DNA of 51,157 nucleotides from assembly GCA_001817345.1 (NCBI GenBank), contig MHIE01000001.1:1-51157 (forward strand), given 5' to 3'. Below are positions 16,733 through 26,254 of this stretch, piece after piece. The translations under genes and the position numbers were made by a program. This DNA is from Candidatus Buchananbacteria bacterium RIFCSPHIGHO2_01_FULL_44_11. Its GTDB lineage: Bacteria > Patescibacteriota > Patescibacteriia > Buchananbacterales > UBA6539. The notes under the pieces were generated by a model. It had not been told where the DNA came from and searched no databases. It saw nothing but the letters and a program-made list of their open reading frames with translations. Each line of letters opens with the position of its first letter. Within the stretch, counting starts at the first letter, position 1.

Positions 16733-16872
16733 ATTCATTAACCAAACTAAATTCAACCTTCAAAGGGTTGATAATTAAGGCCGGAAATAGGCTAAAATCA
16801 GACAAAAACAACTATTTTATTATACAATCAAACCACGACCAAGGCAAGGGCAAAAACAGTCAATAATTTAGC

Positions 16873-17781
16873 CTAAAAAGGCGGCCATTGATAATTAGCA
16901 AAAACCCAATCAACCAAGCCTTTGGCCTCTTGCCATCGGCTCGCCTGATCACTGGCACCAAGCAAAACTAAAATCACCGACTGACCATCGTCTTTCTTAA
17001 CCTCAAGCAACAAGCAATAACCGGCCTCGTCCAGATAGCCGGTCTTAGCGCCGATAATTTTGTAACTATCGGCGTTCAGAAAACTGGTTAAAAGCCGGTC
17101 GGTATTCTCGGCTTTGACCTGGCGCTGATTGTTTAAGATGCTGAATTCATAGTTAGTCATTTTGACCGCTTCGGCAATTTGAGGTTGGCTAAACGCCGCT
17201 TGGGCTAGTTTGACTAAATCCGCCGGCGTTGAAACATTGTTTGAATCCAAACCGGTTTCATCGGCAAAATAAGTCTTAGTCATGCCCAGGGCAAATGCTT
17301 TCTGGTTCATTAAAGCGGTAAAATTATCTAAGTTGGTTGAACGGACCAAGGCGGCAATAGCTTCGTTAGCTGAAGCGACTAACCCGAGATAAAATAAATC
17401 TTTGACCGTGGCCTGCTCTTCAGGAAAAACATAAGTGAAACCGCCGGCTTTAATGTCTTGTTTAGTCAGACTGACCGTTTGTTCCCAGCCGGGGTTATGC
17501 TCCAAAAAAACCAGCATCGCCATTAGCTTAGTGATACTGGCAATCGGCAAAACCGCCTGACTGTTTTTGTCATACAAAATTTTACCGGAAGCTTTATCGA
17601 TTATTAAAATACTCTGAGCAGTAGTTTTAATGCCCAAACTTTTATTGACCAGACGCTGGGGTCCGGTCACTTCAACTTGAGGTGGGGCGTAAGAAGAGTC
17701 AACTTCTTTTTGGGTTAAAAAATCAAAGCCAGCTGGAACTAACAAACTGGCTAAAATAATAGCCGTAATTAAACTGAACAT
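16873..17781 (-). CDS. D-alanyl-D-alanine carboxypeptidase (S11 family)
   Basis: ASITKLMA (SxxK), SANEA (SxN), KTGYLDEAGYC (KTG). Confidence 0.9.
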   Translation of the reverse strand: MFSLITAIILASLLVPAGFDFLTQKEVDSSYAPPQVEVTGPQRLVNKSLGIKTTAQSILIIDKASGKILYDKNSQAVLPIASITKLMAMLVFLEHNPGWEQTVSLTKQDIKAGGFTYVFPEEQATVKDLFYLGLVASANEAIAALVRSTNLDNFTALMNQKAFALGMTKTYFADETGLDSNNVSTPADLVKLAQAAFSQPQIAEAVKMTNYEFSILNNQRQVKAENTDRLLTSFLNADSYKIIGAKTGYLDEAGYCLLLEVKKDDGQSVILVLLGASDQASRWQEAKGLVDWVFANYQWPPF

Positions 17782-17782
17782 A

Positions 17783-18328
17783 TTAGCTCTTCGCCTGATT
17801 GATTATTTTCTCCAGACTTTCGCTGGAGTTTAATTTTTGGTAATCAGGCAGTTCAGACTGCTCCTTGAGACCGAGGAACTGCAAGAAATCAAAGGTGATA
17901 TTATAAGTGGTCTGCATCTTTCTTTTGTCTTGACTGCTGGCAATCAGGCCGCGAATTAGTAAATTGCGCAAAATAATGGCGCAGTTCACGCCCCGAATTT
18001 GTTCAATGTCGGCTCGGCTGACCGGACCGCGATAAGCGATAATGGTTAAAGCCTCCAGCGCCGCCCGGGTTAGTTCACCGGTGGTTTCGGCTTTGATGAA
18101 ATCTTTAACCAGTTTGGCGTTTTCAGCGGACGTCGCCAACTGGATTTGGTCGTCAATTTTTTGAATCACCACTCCCCGATCAGCTTGGCTATATTCAGCA
18201 ATCAGCTCAGAGACGGCATTATTCACTTTTTCTTTTTCTTCACCAGTCAAATTCATCAGTTTTTTGACGGAAAAAGGCTGGTTAGAAATAAAAAGCAGGC
18301 TTTCGATTTTAGATTTTAGACTAGACAT
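17783..18328 (-). CDS. scpB: Segregation and condensation protein B
   Basis: SLLFISNQPFSVKKL, LEALTIIAYRGPVSRADIEQIRGVN. Confidence 0.93.
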   Translation of the reverse strand: MSSLKSKIESLLFISNQPFSVKKLMNLTGEEKEKVNNAVSELIAEYSQADRGVVIQKIDDQIQLATSAENAKLVKDFIKAETTGELTRAALEALTIIAYRGPVSRADIEQIRGVNCAIILRNLLIRGLIASSQDKRKMQTTYNITFDFLQFLGLKEQSELPDYQKLNSSESLEKIINQAKS

Positions 18329-18406
18329 ACAACTGAATTATAACAGATTTTCTGATTATTAAAAGTCTTGAGAAGCAACAAGTTGATTTATGAACCATTA
18401 AACCAT

Positions 18407-19096
18407 CTAAAGTAGCCCTAATTTTTTACACTCTTGTTTCCAAACCAAAAATTCTTGCCAATACTTTCTATTACGCGACCAGCCTACTGGATCAGCGGCA
18501 TAATATTTGTCCACTTGAGCAGTATTAGCCGGAATTAGCTTTTCATCGACAAAAAACTTGGTTAATACCTTACGAGCCAGAAGATGCCTAATATTTATTT
18601 TTTTCTGCTTAAACCAATAGCGCTCTTCTGAATTAGCGTAACTCTTGGAATCAGAAATATAAATCACGAAAATATTATTGACTATTAAACCATCGTGCCG
18701 AGCATTATTAATCAAATGTTGTTTAGTCCGGCCATAAAGCAAAGTATCGTCGATTAAAACTGCCAGGGCATTCTTTTTGAACTCACCCTCCACGTATTTT
18801 TTTGTCAAAAATTCCTTTCTTTTCTTTTTGATATAGACAAAAGGAATCTTTGTCTCCAAAGATATAGCCGTCGCCAGGGGGATACCGGCGGTTTCTGCCC
18901 CAGCAATAATGTCAACTTTCATTTTTTTAATAATCTGACTCATTAGCTGAGCGACAGCTTTCAGGGCCTTCGGATTAGAATATAATTTTCTAAATTCAAA
19001 ATAAAATGGCACAATTGTACCAGAGGATGATTTGACTGGACCAACAACAAAACAGTTTAAATTACTGATCAATATTTTAGCCAAATTAGCGTTCAT
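18407..19096 (-). CDS. Phosphoribosyltransferase (orotate PRTase-like)
   Basis: IIAGAETAGIPLA and VLIDDTLLYGRT PRPP-binding type motif. Confidence 0.7.
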   Translation of the reverse strand: MNANLAKILISNLNCFVVGPVKSSSGTIVPFYFEFRKLYSNPKALKAVAQLMSQIIKKMKVDIIAGAETAGIPLATAISLETKIPFVYIKKKRKEFLTKKYVEGEFKKNALAVLIDDTLLYGRTKQHLINNARHDGLIVNNIFVIYISDSKSYANSEERYWFKQKKINIRHLLARKVLTKFFVDEKLIPANTAQVDKYYAADPVGWSRNRKYWQEFLVWKQECKKLGLL

Positions 19097-19102
19097 AAAA
19101 TT

Positions 19103-20170
19103 TCAATGAAGTATTAAATAAGCAATCTCTCTAGTCTGAGAATTATTAAAATCCCTGGAAAATAAATCAACACCGGTTTGACGAATTTTTTCTTCCCACT
19201 GAGGCCAATCTTTAAAGTACGAACCCGATTTACCATCAGTCCGCGAAAGTAAATAAAACGCTAACCAACTAACTGTGCGATTTAAAATACTAGCCAATTC
19301 TGTTTTGCTGGCCCGAGAATAATGAATAAAACTGCGCCGATAATTCTTGATATAATCCCGAATAAACATTTTTGCCTCGTTTTTAATTTTTTTGCTACCA
19401 TCAAGCATCACCCAAACCCAGTGAGCCAATAAAATTCCACCGTCAATAGCTGGATCGTAGGTTATGGCGTGATCAAAATCAAAAAATACTGCCGAATTTT
19501 TCTTTACTAGAATATTGGCGTAAACCGGATCAAGCCAAACTGCACTGGATTTTGCCGCCTGGGCTTTCTTTAAAAATTGATTGACTTGTTGGTTGGGAAA
19601 AAACTTACGCAAACCAGTACTCCAATGGTCGTGAATCAAAACACGCAATAGCTGTCTTTTCCAAGGTAGATTACCGGCAAACTCCTGGGACGTGCTAAAG
19701 GTATAACCGTGTAACTTACCGAATAACTGGCCCAACAGTTTGCCTAGCTCAGGATGAATTTTATTTTGCCTAAATTCCTCAACTAAAAGACGACCGTCAC
19801 TACTGACGTCAATCATTAAAAAAGCCGCATTGATTCGGTCAAAATAAATAACCCGGGGAACAAATTTCTGACCCCAAATATCTTTAAGTAAAGCCAGCAT
19901 CTTGACTTCACCGTAAACCCTGGCTGGATTAACAAAAAGTTTTTTGCCTTGTCGAAGAGCTCGTTTATTATAACGCCGGATCTGTTTTAAAACAAAACTT
20001 TTTTTACCTTGATCGGTTAAAACCTGAATTTTAAATAAATAATTGGCATTACTAAAATCAGTAATTTCTTTAACCGAAAATACTTTTTCAATTTTTAGAC
20101 CTAAGGCTAAAGTCGCTTTATCCTTAAGGTATTGGGAAACGTTTTCCTTGGTTAGTAATAAACGTTTCAT
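19103..20170 (-). CDS. Aminoglycoside phosphotransferase/kinase-fold protein
   Basis: AVWLDPVYANILVKKNSAVFFDFDHAITYDPAIDGGILL resembles APH catalytic region. Confidence 0.6.
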   Translation of the reverse strand: MKRLLLTKENVSQYLKDKATLALGLKIEKVFSVKEITDFSNANYLFKIQVLTDQGKKSFVLKQIRRYNKRALRQGKKLFVNPARVYGEVKMLALLKDIWGQKFVPRVIYFDRINAAFLMIDVSSDGRLLVEEFRQNKIHPELGKLLGQLFGKLHGYTFSTSQEFAGNLPWKRQLLRVLIHDHWSTGLRKFFPNQQVNQFLKKAQAAKSSAVWLDPVYANILVKKNSAVFFDFDHAITYDPAIDGGILLAHWVWVMLDGSKKIKNEAKMFIRDYIKNYRRSFIHYSRASKTELASILNRTVSWLAFYLLSRTDGKSGSYFKDWPQWEEKIRQTGVDLFSRDFNNSQTREIAYLILH

Positions 20171-20199
20171 ATGGTTAAAAGAATGCGAAGAATAAAAAA

Positions 20200-20898
20200 T
20201 CAGAGTCGCTCAATTGTGATATCGTCAAAAATTTTAGTTTGCTTAACGACAATCACCCGCTGTTTCATTAGTTCCAACAGAGCCAAAAAGCTAACGATAA
20301 TTTCGGTTTTGTCTTTGGCGGTTTTTAAAATTTCGCTAAAACTAGCGGTGGCCTGGCTGTAAATTTTTTCTCTAATTTGCTGAATTTTTTCCTGGATGTT
20401 AATCGTCTGGCGAATAACTTCGGTCGGCAAATTCAAAAAAGGCTGAAGACCAAAAATAATTTCGGCAAAAACCATGGCTAGCTTACTAGCCACCAATTTG
20501 GGCGGCGGACAAAAACCCAGGTCTTCAGTGGTTAAAAGTTTTTCCCGGGAGAAAGAAAATTGTTTTTTGGCAATGATTTTTTGGATTACCTTGGTCGCGA
20601 CCAGATATTCTTTGTAAATTTTGAGCTGGGTGGTTAATTCCTCTTCTTCTTCCTCTTCCCACTGTAAAAACGGCAAAAGCGCCCGAGACTTGATTAAAAG
20701 CAGCCGAGCGGCGATAACCAAAAAATCAGCCAGCTGGCTGGTTTGAATCTGATCTTTGGCTGATTGGTGAATAATTTTAATGTATTGCTCAGTTACTTCC
20801 GCCAAAGAAACTTCGGTAATCTCCAGTTTATTGTTTTCAATCAGCTGGAGCAACAAATCAAGCGGCCCTTCAAATTGTTTGACTTTTATTTGATACAT
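20200..20898 (-). CDS. scpA: Segregation and condensation protein A
   Basis: MYQIKVKQFEGPLDLLLQLIENNKLEITEVSLAEVTEQY; start trimmed. Confidence 0.93.
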   Translation of the reverse strand: MYQIKVKQFEGPLDLLLQLIENNKLEITEVSLAEVTEQYIKIIHQSAKDQIQTSQLADFLVIAARLLLIKSRALLPFLQWEEEEEEELTTQLKIYKEYLVATKVIQKIIAKKQFSFSREKLLTTEDLGFCPPPKLVASKLAMVFAEIIFGLQPFLNLPTEVIRQTINIQEKIQQIREKIYSQATASFSEILKTAKDKTEIIVSFLALLELMKQRVIVVKQTKIFDDITIERL

Positions 20899-20910
20899 GG
20901 TATATAAACC

Positions 20911-21039
20911 GTCATTGCGAGGGAGCAAAGCGACCGAAGCAATCCCCTTAGTATTTATTATTATCTATTTAAAATCCACCTCAGCACTAAAAAGATTGTT
21001 TCGCTTCGCCCCGTAAAGCGGGGCTTCGCTCGCAATGAC
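20911..21039. repeat. GTCATTGCGAG...CTCGCAATGAC inverted-repeat element
   Basis: Terminal inverted repeat gtcattgcgag/ctcgcaatgac with internal aagc-rich arms. Confidence 0.8.
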
Positions 21040-21048
21040 AGTAAAAAA

Positions 21049-21618
21049 CTATTTTCTTTTTTTTGTTTTCTTCTTAACCACTGATCGTCTTTTAGCAACT
21101 TTGGCTTTGGGCTTTTTAGTTTTGGCTTTGGTTTTCCTTTGCAGCTTGTATCCCCCACCCTGAGAAAAACTGGCCAGCTTAGCCTGCTCCAGCTTAATAA
21201 AATCTTTGACTTTCATCCGGACCGAATCGGTAAAACTGCCGGCCGAAAGAATAATGTCTTTGGTTTTAAGTAGACTCTTGTCCACCCAAACCTCGGCCTG
21301 GTGCAGTCCACCAAAAGCGGTCATCGTCCCCGGTTTAACCTTAAAAACTTTAATCATCATCTTCTCGTTGGGAATAGAAACATTTTTAGCCCCAATGGCT
21401 TTTTTCAACTTTTTTAAATCAATCCGCATGTGGGCCGGCACCACCGCAATGATGTAAGCTTTGTCAGCGGCGACCAGCAAATTCTTGCCGATTTCTTTAA
21501 GCTCGCGGCGTAAAGTTTGGGCCGCATCATAAGCGGTATAAACCGTTTTATGAGCAATGGCTTCATAACGAGCCAATTTTTTATCCAAATAATTTCTAGT
21601 TTTTGCTGGAATAGCCAT
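21049..21618 (-). CDS. YbaK/aminoacyl-tRNA deacylase-like protein with Lys-rich C-terminal tail
   Basis: LLVAADKAYIIAVVPAHMRIDLKKLKKAIGAKNVSI...PGTMTAFGGLHQAEVWVDKSL; tail KTKAKTKKPKAKVAKRR...KKKTKKRK. Confidence 0.7.
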   Translation of the reverse strand: MAIPAKTRNYLDKKLARYEAIAHKTVYTAYDAAQTLRRELKEIGKNLLVAADKAYIIAVVPAHMRIDLKKLKKAIGAKNVSIPNEKMMIKVFKVKPGTMTAFGGLHQAEVWVDKSLLKTKDIILSAGSFTDSVRMKVKDFIKLEQAKLASFSQGGGYKLQRKTKAKTKKPKAKVAKRRSVVKKKTKKRK

Positions 21619-21680
21619 GATTTTAGAATTAAGAATTAGGAATCAGGAATTAAGAATCGAGCGGCCTTAATTCTTACTTC

Positions 21681-21995
21681 TCACTTCTTAATTCTGCTGC
21701 TAAACGGCAACTTCTGCTGAATGCCAAAAAGGCTTTTAGCCACTTTTTTGCCTTTAGGCGTCAGACGAACCTGGCGGATAAACCACTTGTGAGGCGTCCG
21801 CCAGCCATAGCCAATAACCAACTCTTTTTTGATCAGCCGTTCAACGCTTTTAGTGATGACATTAATAATGTCTTTAACCGGCGGCGGCGCTTTTTGATTA
21901 CTGTAAAACTTAGCTAAAACATTTTTGGAAACTGTTTTATCTTTGGTTGGCCAAGCCTGCCGCAAAATATATTTTTGGAGATCGGAAAGTTTCAT
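21681..21995 (-). CDS. Hypothetical small protein, possible winged-helix
   Basis: MKLSDLQKYILRQAW...; start trimmed to MKLSDL. Confidence 0.5.
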   Translation of the reverse strand: MKLSDLQKYILRQAWPTKDKTVSKNVLAKFYSNQKAPPPVKDIINVITKSVERLIKKELVIGYGWRTPHKWFIRQVRLTPKGKKVAKSLFGIQQKLPFSSRIKK

Positions 21996-22341
21996 ACCCC
22001 GTAGTGAAATTTCCAATTAGTTTTTATTATGATTCTTATCTTGATAAAAATATTCTTTTAGCCTTCGTTTTAGCAATCTCTGACCTTGGGTCTTTTTCAG
22101 ATATCCTTCTCTGCGTTTGGCGTCTTTTTCGTTAAGACATGCTTCGTAGTATATTAATTTCCACGGTCGGTATGGTTTAGTTGACTGATTCAATCCGTCA
22201 TTATGTTCTTTAAAACGTTTTTCAAGATTAGTTGTATAGCCAATGTACAACATTTTGTTTTTTAGGCTTTGCAAAACATAATTGTAAAACATAAATTATC
22301 TCATGCTTAAAATGTATCTATTGGAAATTCTACTACGGGGT
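21996..22341. mobile_element. GIY-YIG ORF bracketed by ~20-bp inverted repeats
   Basis: ACCCCGTAGTGAAATTTCCAATTAG (21996) vs reverse complement of 22318-22341, ACCCCGTAGTAGAATTTCCAATAG. Confidence 0.65.
22017..22292 (-). CDS. Small GIY-YIG nuclease-domain protein
   Basis: MFYNYVLQSLKNKMLYIGYTTNLEKRFKEHN. Confidence 0.87.
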   Translation of the reverse strand: MFYNYVLQSLKNKMLYIGYTTNLEKRFKEHNDGLNQSTKPYRPWKLIYYEACLNEKDAKRREGYLKKTQGQRLLKRRLKEYFYQDKNHNKN

Positions 22342-22362
22342 CATAATTTGCCTAGACAAAGC

Positions 22363-23793
22363 CTAGTCGGCAGTAGCTGTCTCTTCCACCGTTTCGTTAT
22401 TTTCAACGTCAGAAGCTAACTCAATATGGGCTTCTTTCATGGTTTTTTTGCCGATGATATTGGGCGCGGCCATCATTAAATCGCGATTGTCGCCGGTCTT
22501 GGGGAAGACGATGACTTCCCGGATATTGGGTTCATCCTGCAGAATAGAGACAATCCGGTCCAGCCCGGCGGCAATGCCGCCGTGAGGCGGGGCGCCGTAA
22601 CTGAACGCTTCCAACATATGGCCAAACCGCCGTTCTATTTCTTCCTGTTTGACTCCTAAAATCTCAAAAACTTTTTGCTGAATATCGCGACGGTGAATTC
22701 TAATTGAACCACCCCAGATTTCCGAGCCATTCAAAGCCAGGTCGTAACCATAAGCCCGCCATTTTAACGGTTCGTCCGGAGACTTAGCCATGTCCTCAAG
22801 ATTAGGCATGGTGAAAGGGTGATGAACCGCCACGGCTTTCTTTTCGGCGGCTGAATATTTAAACATCGGCATGTCAATCACCCAGCAGAAAGCCAGTTCA
22901 TCGGCATTCTTTTTGTCTTTTCTCAAATCCGGTTTGTCGGATTGATACTTGGCCATGGCTTCGGCGTAAGTCAGCCGGGGAAAAGGTTTTTGGCTAATAA
23001 TTTTTTGCGGATATAATTTTTCGACTACTTCAATCATTAAGGCTTCAACCACTTGCCAGATTTCTTCCTGGCTGACAAAACTCATCTCCACGTCAATTTG
23101 GGTGAATTCGGCCTGCCGGTCGCCGCGCGTGTCTTCGTCGCGAAAACACCGGGCAATTTGAAAATATTTTTCCATGCCGGCCACCATCAAAAGCTGCTTG
23201 AACTGCTGGGGCGACTGGGGCAAAACGTAAAACTTGCCCGGCCAAAGTCTGGCGGGCACAATAAATTCCCGCGCCCCTTCCGGCGTCCCCTTGGTTAAAA
23301 CCGGCGTTTCAATTTCTAAAAAGCCCAAGTGGTCAAAATAGTCACGGACCGCTTTAATAATTTTATGGCGCATGATCGTGTTATTTTTCATCCGCTGGCG
23401 CCGCAAATCAAGGTAGCGGTATTTGAGCCGAATTTCTTCGCCGGCGTCCTGAGGCGAGTCAATTTCAAAAGGCGGAGTTTTGGCTTCGTTTAAAATTTCC
23501 AATGCTTCGCCGACCAGCTCAACTTTACCGGTTGGGATTTTTTCATTAATCATTTTTTCCGGCCGGGCGTTAACTGTGCCTTCGATCGCCACGACGTATT
23601 CCGAGCGTAAGCTGTTGGCCAGCTCATGGGCAGGAGCAAAATTAGGGGCAAAAACTACTTGGAGTAAACCCGAACGGTCCCGCAAATCAATAAAAATTAT
23701 TTTGCCGTGATCGCGCCGGGTATGAACCCAGCCGCAAACTTTAACCTTTTGACCGACTTTTTTTATTACCTCCTCTACGATAGTCCGTTCCAT
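22363..23793 (-). CDS. aspS: Aspartate-tRNA ligase, apparently lacking the GAD insertion domain
   Basis: CGWVHTRRDHGKIIFIDLRDRSG; QSPQQFKQLLM; FRDEDTRGDRQAEFTQ; HGGIAAGLDRI; KPDLRKDKKNADELAFCWVIDMPMF junction. Confidence 0.93.
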   Translation of the reverse strand: MERTIVEEVIKKVGQKVKVCGWVHTRRDHGKIIFIDLRDRSGLLQVVFAPNFAPAHELANSLRSEYVVAIEGTVNARPEKMINEKIPTGKVELVGEALEILNEAKTPPFEIDSPQDAGEEIRLKYRYLDLRRQRMKNNTIMRHKIIKAVRDYFDHLGFLEIETPVLTKGTPEGAREFIVPARLWPGKFYVLPQSPQQFKQLLMVAGMEKYFQIARCFRDEDTRGDRQAEFTQIDVEMSFVSQEEIWQVVEALMIEVVEKLYPQKIISQKPFPRLTYAEAMAKYQSDKPDLRKDKKNADELAFCWVIDMPMFKYSAAEKKAVAVHHPFTMPNLEDMAKSPDEPLKWRAYGYDLALNGSEIWGGSIRIHRRDIQQKVFEILGVKQEEIERRFGHMLEAFSYGAPPHGGIAAGLDRIVSILQDEPNIREVIVFPKTGDNRDLMMAAPNIIGKKTMKEAHIELASDVENNETVEETATAD

Positions 23794-23950
23794 AATTTCA
23801 GATAAAATTAACTAAATTAATACTAATATCATACTCAATATTTTAATTTTTGGCAACCCTGGATGCTTGACAAATTATAACAAAAAAGGTAACATAAAAG
23901 TCTCCATACTGGAGTCCGTACATTCTAAAACGAAAGTGAGGTGATCCGCG

Positions 23951-24202
23951 ATGCCTAACGGCACACTGAGCCCAATAGGTGCGGCCATGTGTATTCGGAA
24001 AGCTTTGGAAAAGCTGACCGAACTTGGCGACAGTGGACCGCCGGAACCTATGGCGGTTGCGCCCGCCGACCTTGAAGAGATCGCCCAGATGGAAGGGGCG
24101 CATGATGAATCAGAAACGGAGGGAAACGCCCATGGCCACAATCGCAAGGTCATATCCTTGCCCAATTCCACCGGTGAAGGCCGCCTCCTCTTCACTCACT
24201 AG
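23951..24202 (+). CDS. GC-rich small hypothetical protein with own terminator
   Basis: gtgaggtgat RBS before ATG; followed by hairpin AAGCCTGCTT...AAGCGGGCTTG+T8. Confidence 0.5.
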   Translation: MPNGTLSPIGAAMCIRKALEKLTELGDSGPPEPMAVAPADLEEIAQMEGAHDESETEGNAHGHNRKVISLPNSTGEGRLLFTH

Positions 24203-24332
24203 GCCGCTTCCGCCACCACAAGCCTGCTTTGACACGACAAAAGTGCGAAGCGGGCTTGATTTTTTTTAAAAAAATTCCGCCCACTTTGCAGCAGGCGGCA
24301 AGAAAAAATGTTCAGATTGGATTTTATGGCTA

Positions 24333-25550
24333 TTAGACAGCCGATTGCCATTCCGGATCAATACCGGTAAAGGCTTTGCTGTCTTGGTAGAGGTTGTCTC
24401 CCACCGTGGCAACGTCCACCGAATTCAGGCCATGACCAGTGACGATTTTCGCCCAGACCGTTGGCGAATAGAACCTCAGGCCGTGGGCGGCCATCATCAC
24501 TTCGGTGAGCATGTCACCGTTTGAGGCCGGCACGAACACATCGGCGATGTTATCGGAACCCAATTGTACTCTAACACCGAGCTTGAGCAACTCGAGTACT
24601 CGGGCGATACAACTGTGGGTCGGCGAAGAAAGCGGCCGGTACCGCCGCATCGAGATTGCCGCCGTCGGACAGACGGTCACCCCGACGTTATATTCCCGCA
24701 GCTTATCAGCCAGCCGGCGGAATTCCACTTCGGGATAACCCGAAGGTGAGATCATGTGGACCGCCCAAATCCGCGGCTCACCCGACCGGATGAGCGGTTC
24801 AAGCTCTCGATTGACTTCCAGTGATTCGAGAACTTCGATTAGCCGCCAGGTACCACGTTCACGCGGGTCGTCGGCTTGATCCAGGTGGAGTTGAACCGGC
24901 TTATCCAGCTCAATCGCCAGGCGCAGAATCCTGTTGATATGCTGTTTAAAGCCGACTCGGCCGTCTCGGGTCCGAAACGAAGAGAACTCGTCCTTCTCGG
25001 GTAAGCCCGTCAAAACATCCGCCGTCTTCGCCGCTTCCTGGTAGGTCTCCCAACGTTCGGTTCCCTCCTTAAAACCGAAAATGGCATTTGGCCCCAGCAG
25101 AAGCTGGAGACGACCGGCGAACTCCTTCTTAAGTTCTCGCATCACTCGCCAGGCCAAAAGACCGTCCTCGGCGATGCCCGGACAGGCATCAACGCAGGTG
25201 ATGACGCGAGTAATGCCATACGAGATCTGACGTTCCAACAAAGCGCTGACGCGTTCACGAAGGTCAGCTTCGTTGTAAGCCAGCCCGCGATGCAGATCAC
25301 CGGTCAAATTCTGCTTGACCGTTAGCGGCATACTGGCTGCTACCAATGGCGAAGTGTTGATGTGGGCGAGATACTTGGCATGAAGCGTATCGGCCCGGTC
25401 CAGATGCGAATGGGCGTTTAAAAAACCGCCCAACCGTTCCACTTCCTGCAGCAGCATCCGCTCAAAGATGCTCACATTAGGCCGATTAAAGCCGTCATGC
25501 ACAGACGCTGCCGCCGGTTTCCCTCCTCTAACTCGAACCTTTCCAGACAT
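24333..25550 (-). CDS. Amidohydrolase, cytosine deaminase-like
   Basis: NAHSHLDRADT, VQLHLDQ, WAVHMIS, QLGSDNIADVF metal-binding motifs; AAGGAGGGAG RBS. Confidence 0.85.
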   Translation of the reverse strand: MSGKVRVRGGKPAAASVHDGFNRPNVSIFERMLLQEVERLGGFLNAHSHLDRADTLHAKYLAHINTSPLVAASMPLTVKQNLTGDLHRGLAYNEADLRERVSALLERQISYGITRVITCVDACPGIAEDGLLAWRVMRELKKEFAGRLQLLLGPNAIFGFKEGTERWETYQEAAKTADVLTGLPEKDEFSSFRTRDGRVGFKQHINRILRLAIELDKPVQLHLDQADDPRERGTWRLIEVLESLEVNRELEPLIRSGEPRIWAVHMISPSGYPEVEFRRLADKLREYNVGVTVCPTAAISMRRYRPLSSPTHSCIARVLELLKLGVRVQLGSDNIADVFVPASNGDMLTEVMMAAHGLRFYSPTVWAKIVTGHGLNSVDVATVGDNLYQDSKAFTGIDPEWQSAV

Positions 25551-25679
25551 CGTTCACTCCCTCCTTGCCAGTTAAGTTGGATTTAGGGCAAAAAAAATTG
25601 GCTTTTTTAAGCCATATTTCTCGGTTGTAGAGAACCAACAACCTTCGTCCTGGGACTAATCTTAAACTAAAAAAAACAT

Positions 25680-26246
25680 TTAGTCAAGGACTAATTTTTT
25701 TAAAAAATTTTCAACTTGTAATTCTTGGTTTAAATGGTTTTTCAGCATCTTGTCAAGCTGGCTGGAGCTTTGAGCAACAGCCGCGGGCGGCTGGTAACCC
25801 AAAAGCCTCAAGAGTTCGGAAATGAAATGATTTTTAACAACTGCCCAAGATTTTTTGGTAATATCGTTATTTTTGTCTAGCCAGGTTAAATAGCGCTCTA
25901 AGAGATCAAAAATCCGGTCATCAGGCTGTTTTTGTTCGGTTAATTGATCAAGCAGTTCCAGGCTAAAATTAGCCAGGATAATATTTCTAAAATTTTTTTT
26001 CAAATTGGAAAAGTTTTTTATCAAAACCGCTCCGGCCAATTTGTCAAAATTTTTACCCGAAGCAATCAACAAATCAACAATACCTAACGGCTGAAGGTGA
26101 CCGTTGAGTTTGCTGGTAATTTTTTTGGTGCCTTGGCCAATGGCCACCACCTTGCCTAAAGCCTGGGTATAGATACTAAAAAGTTGACTGACTTCGCCCC
26201 AGGGAGTAATCTTTAAAATTATGCCTTTGGTCTGATACAGCGCCAT
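25680..26246 (-). CDS. recO: DNA repair protein RecO
   Basis: MALYQTKGIILKITPWGEVSQLFSIYTQALGKV. Confidence 0.85.
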   Translation of the reverse strand: MALYQTKGIILKITPWGEVSQLFSIYTQALGKVVAIGQGTKKITSKLNGHLQPLGIVDLLIASGKNFDKLAGAVLIKNFSNLKKNFRNIILANFSLELLDQLTEQKQPDDRIFDLLERYLTWLDKNNDITKKSWAVVKNHFISELLRLLGYQPPAAVAQSSSQLDKMLKNHLNQELQVENFLKKLVLD

Positions 26247-26254
26247 ACTAAAAA

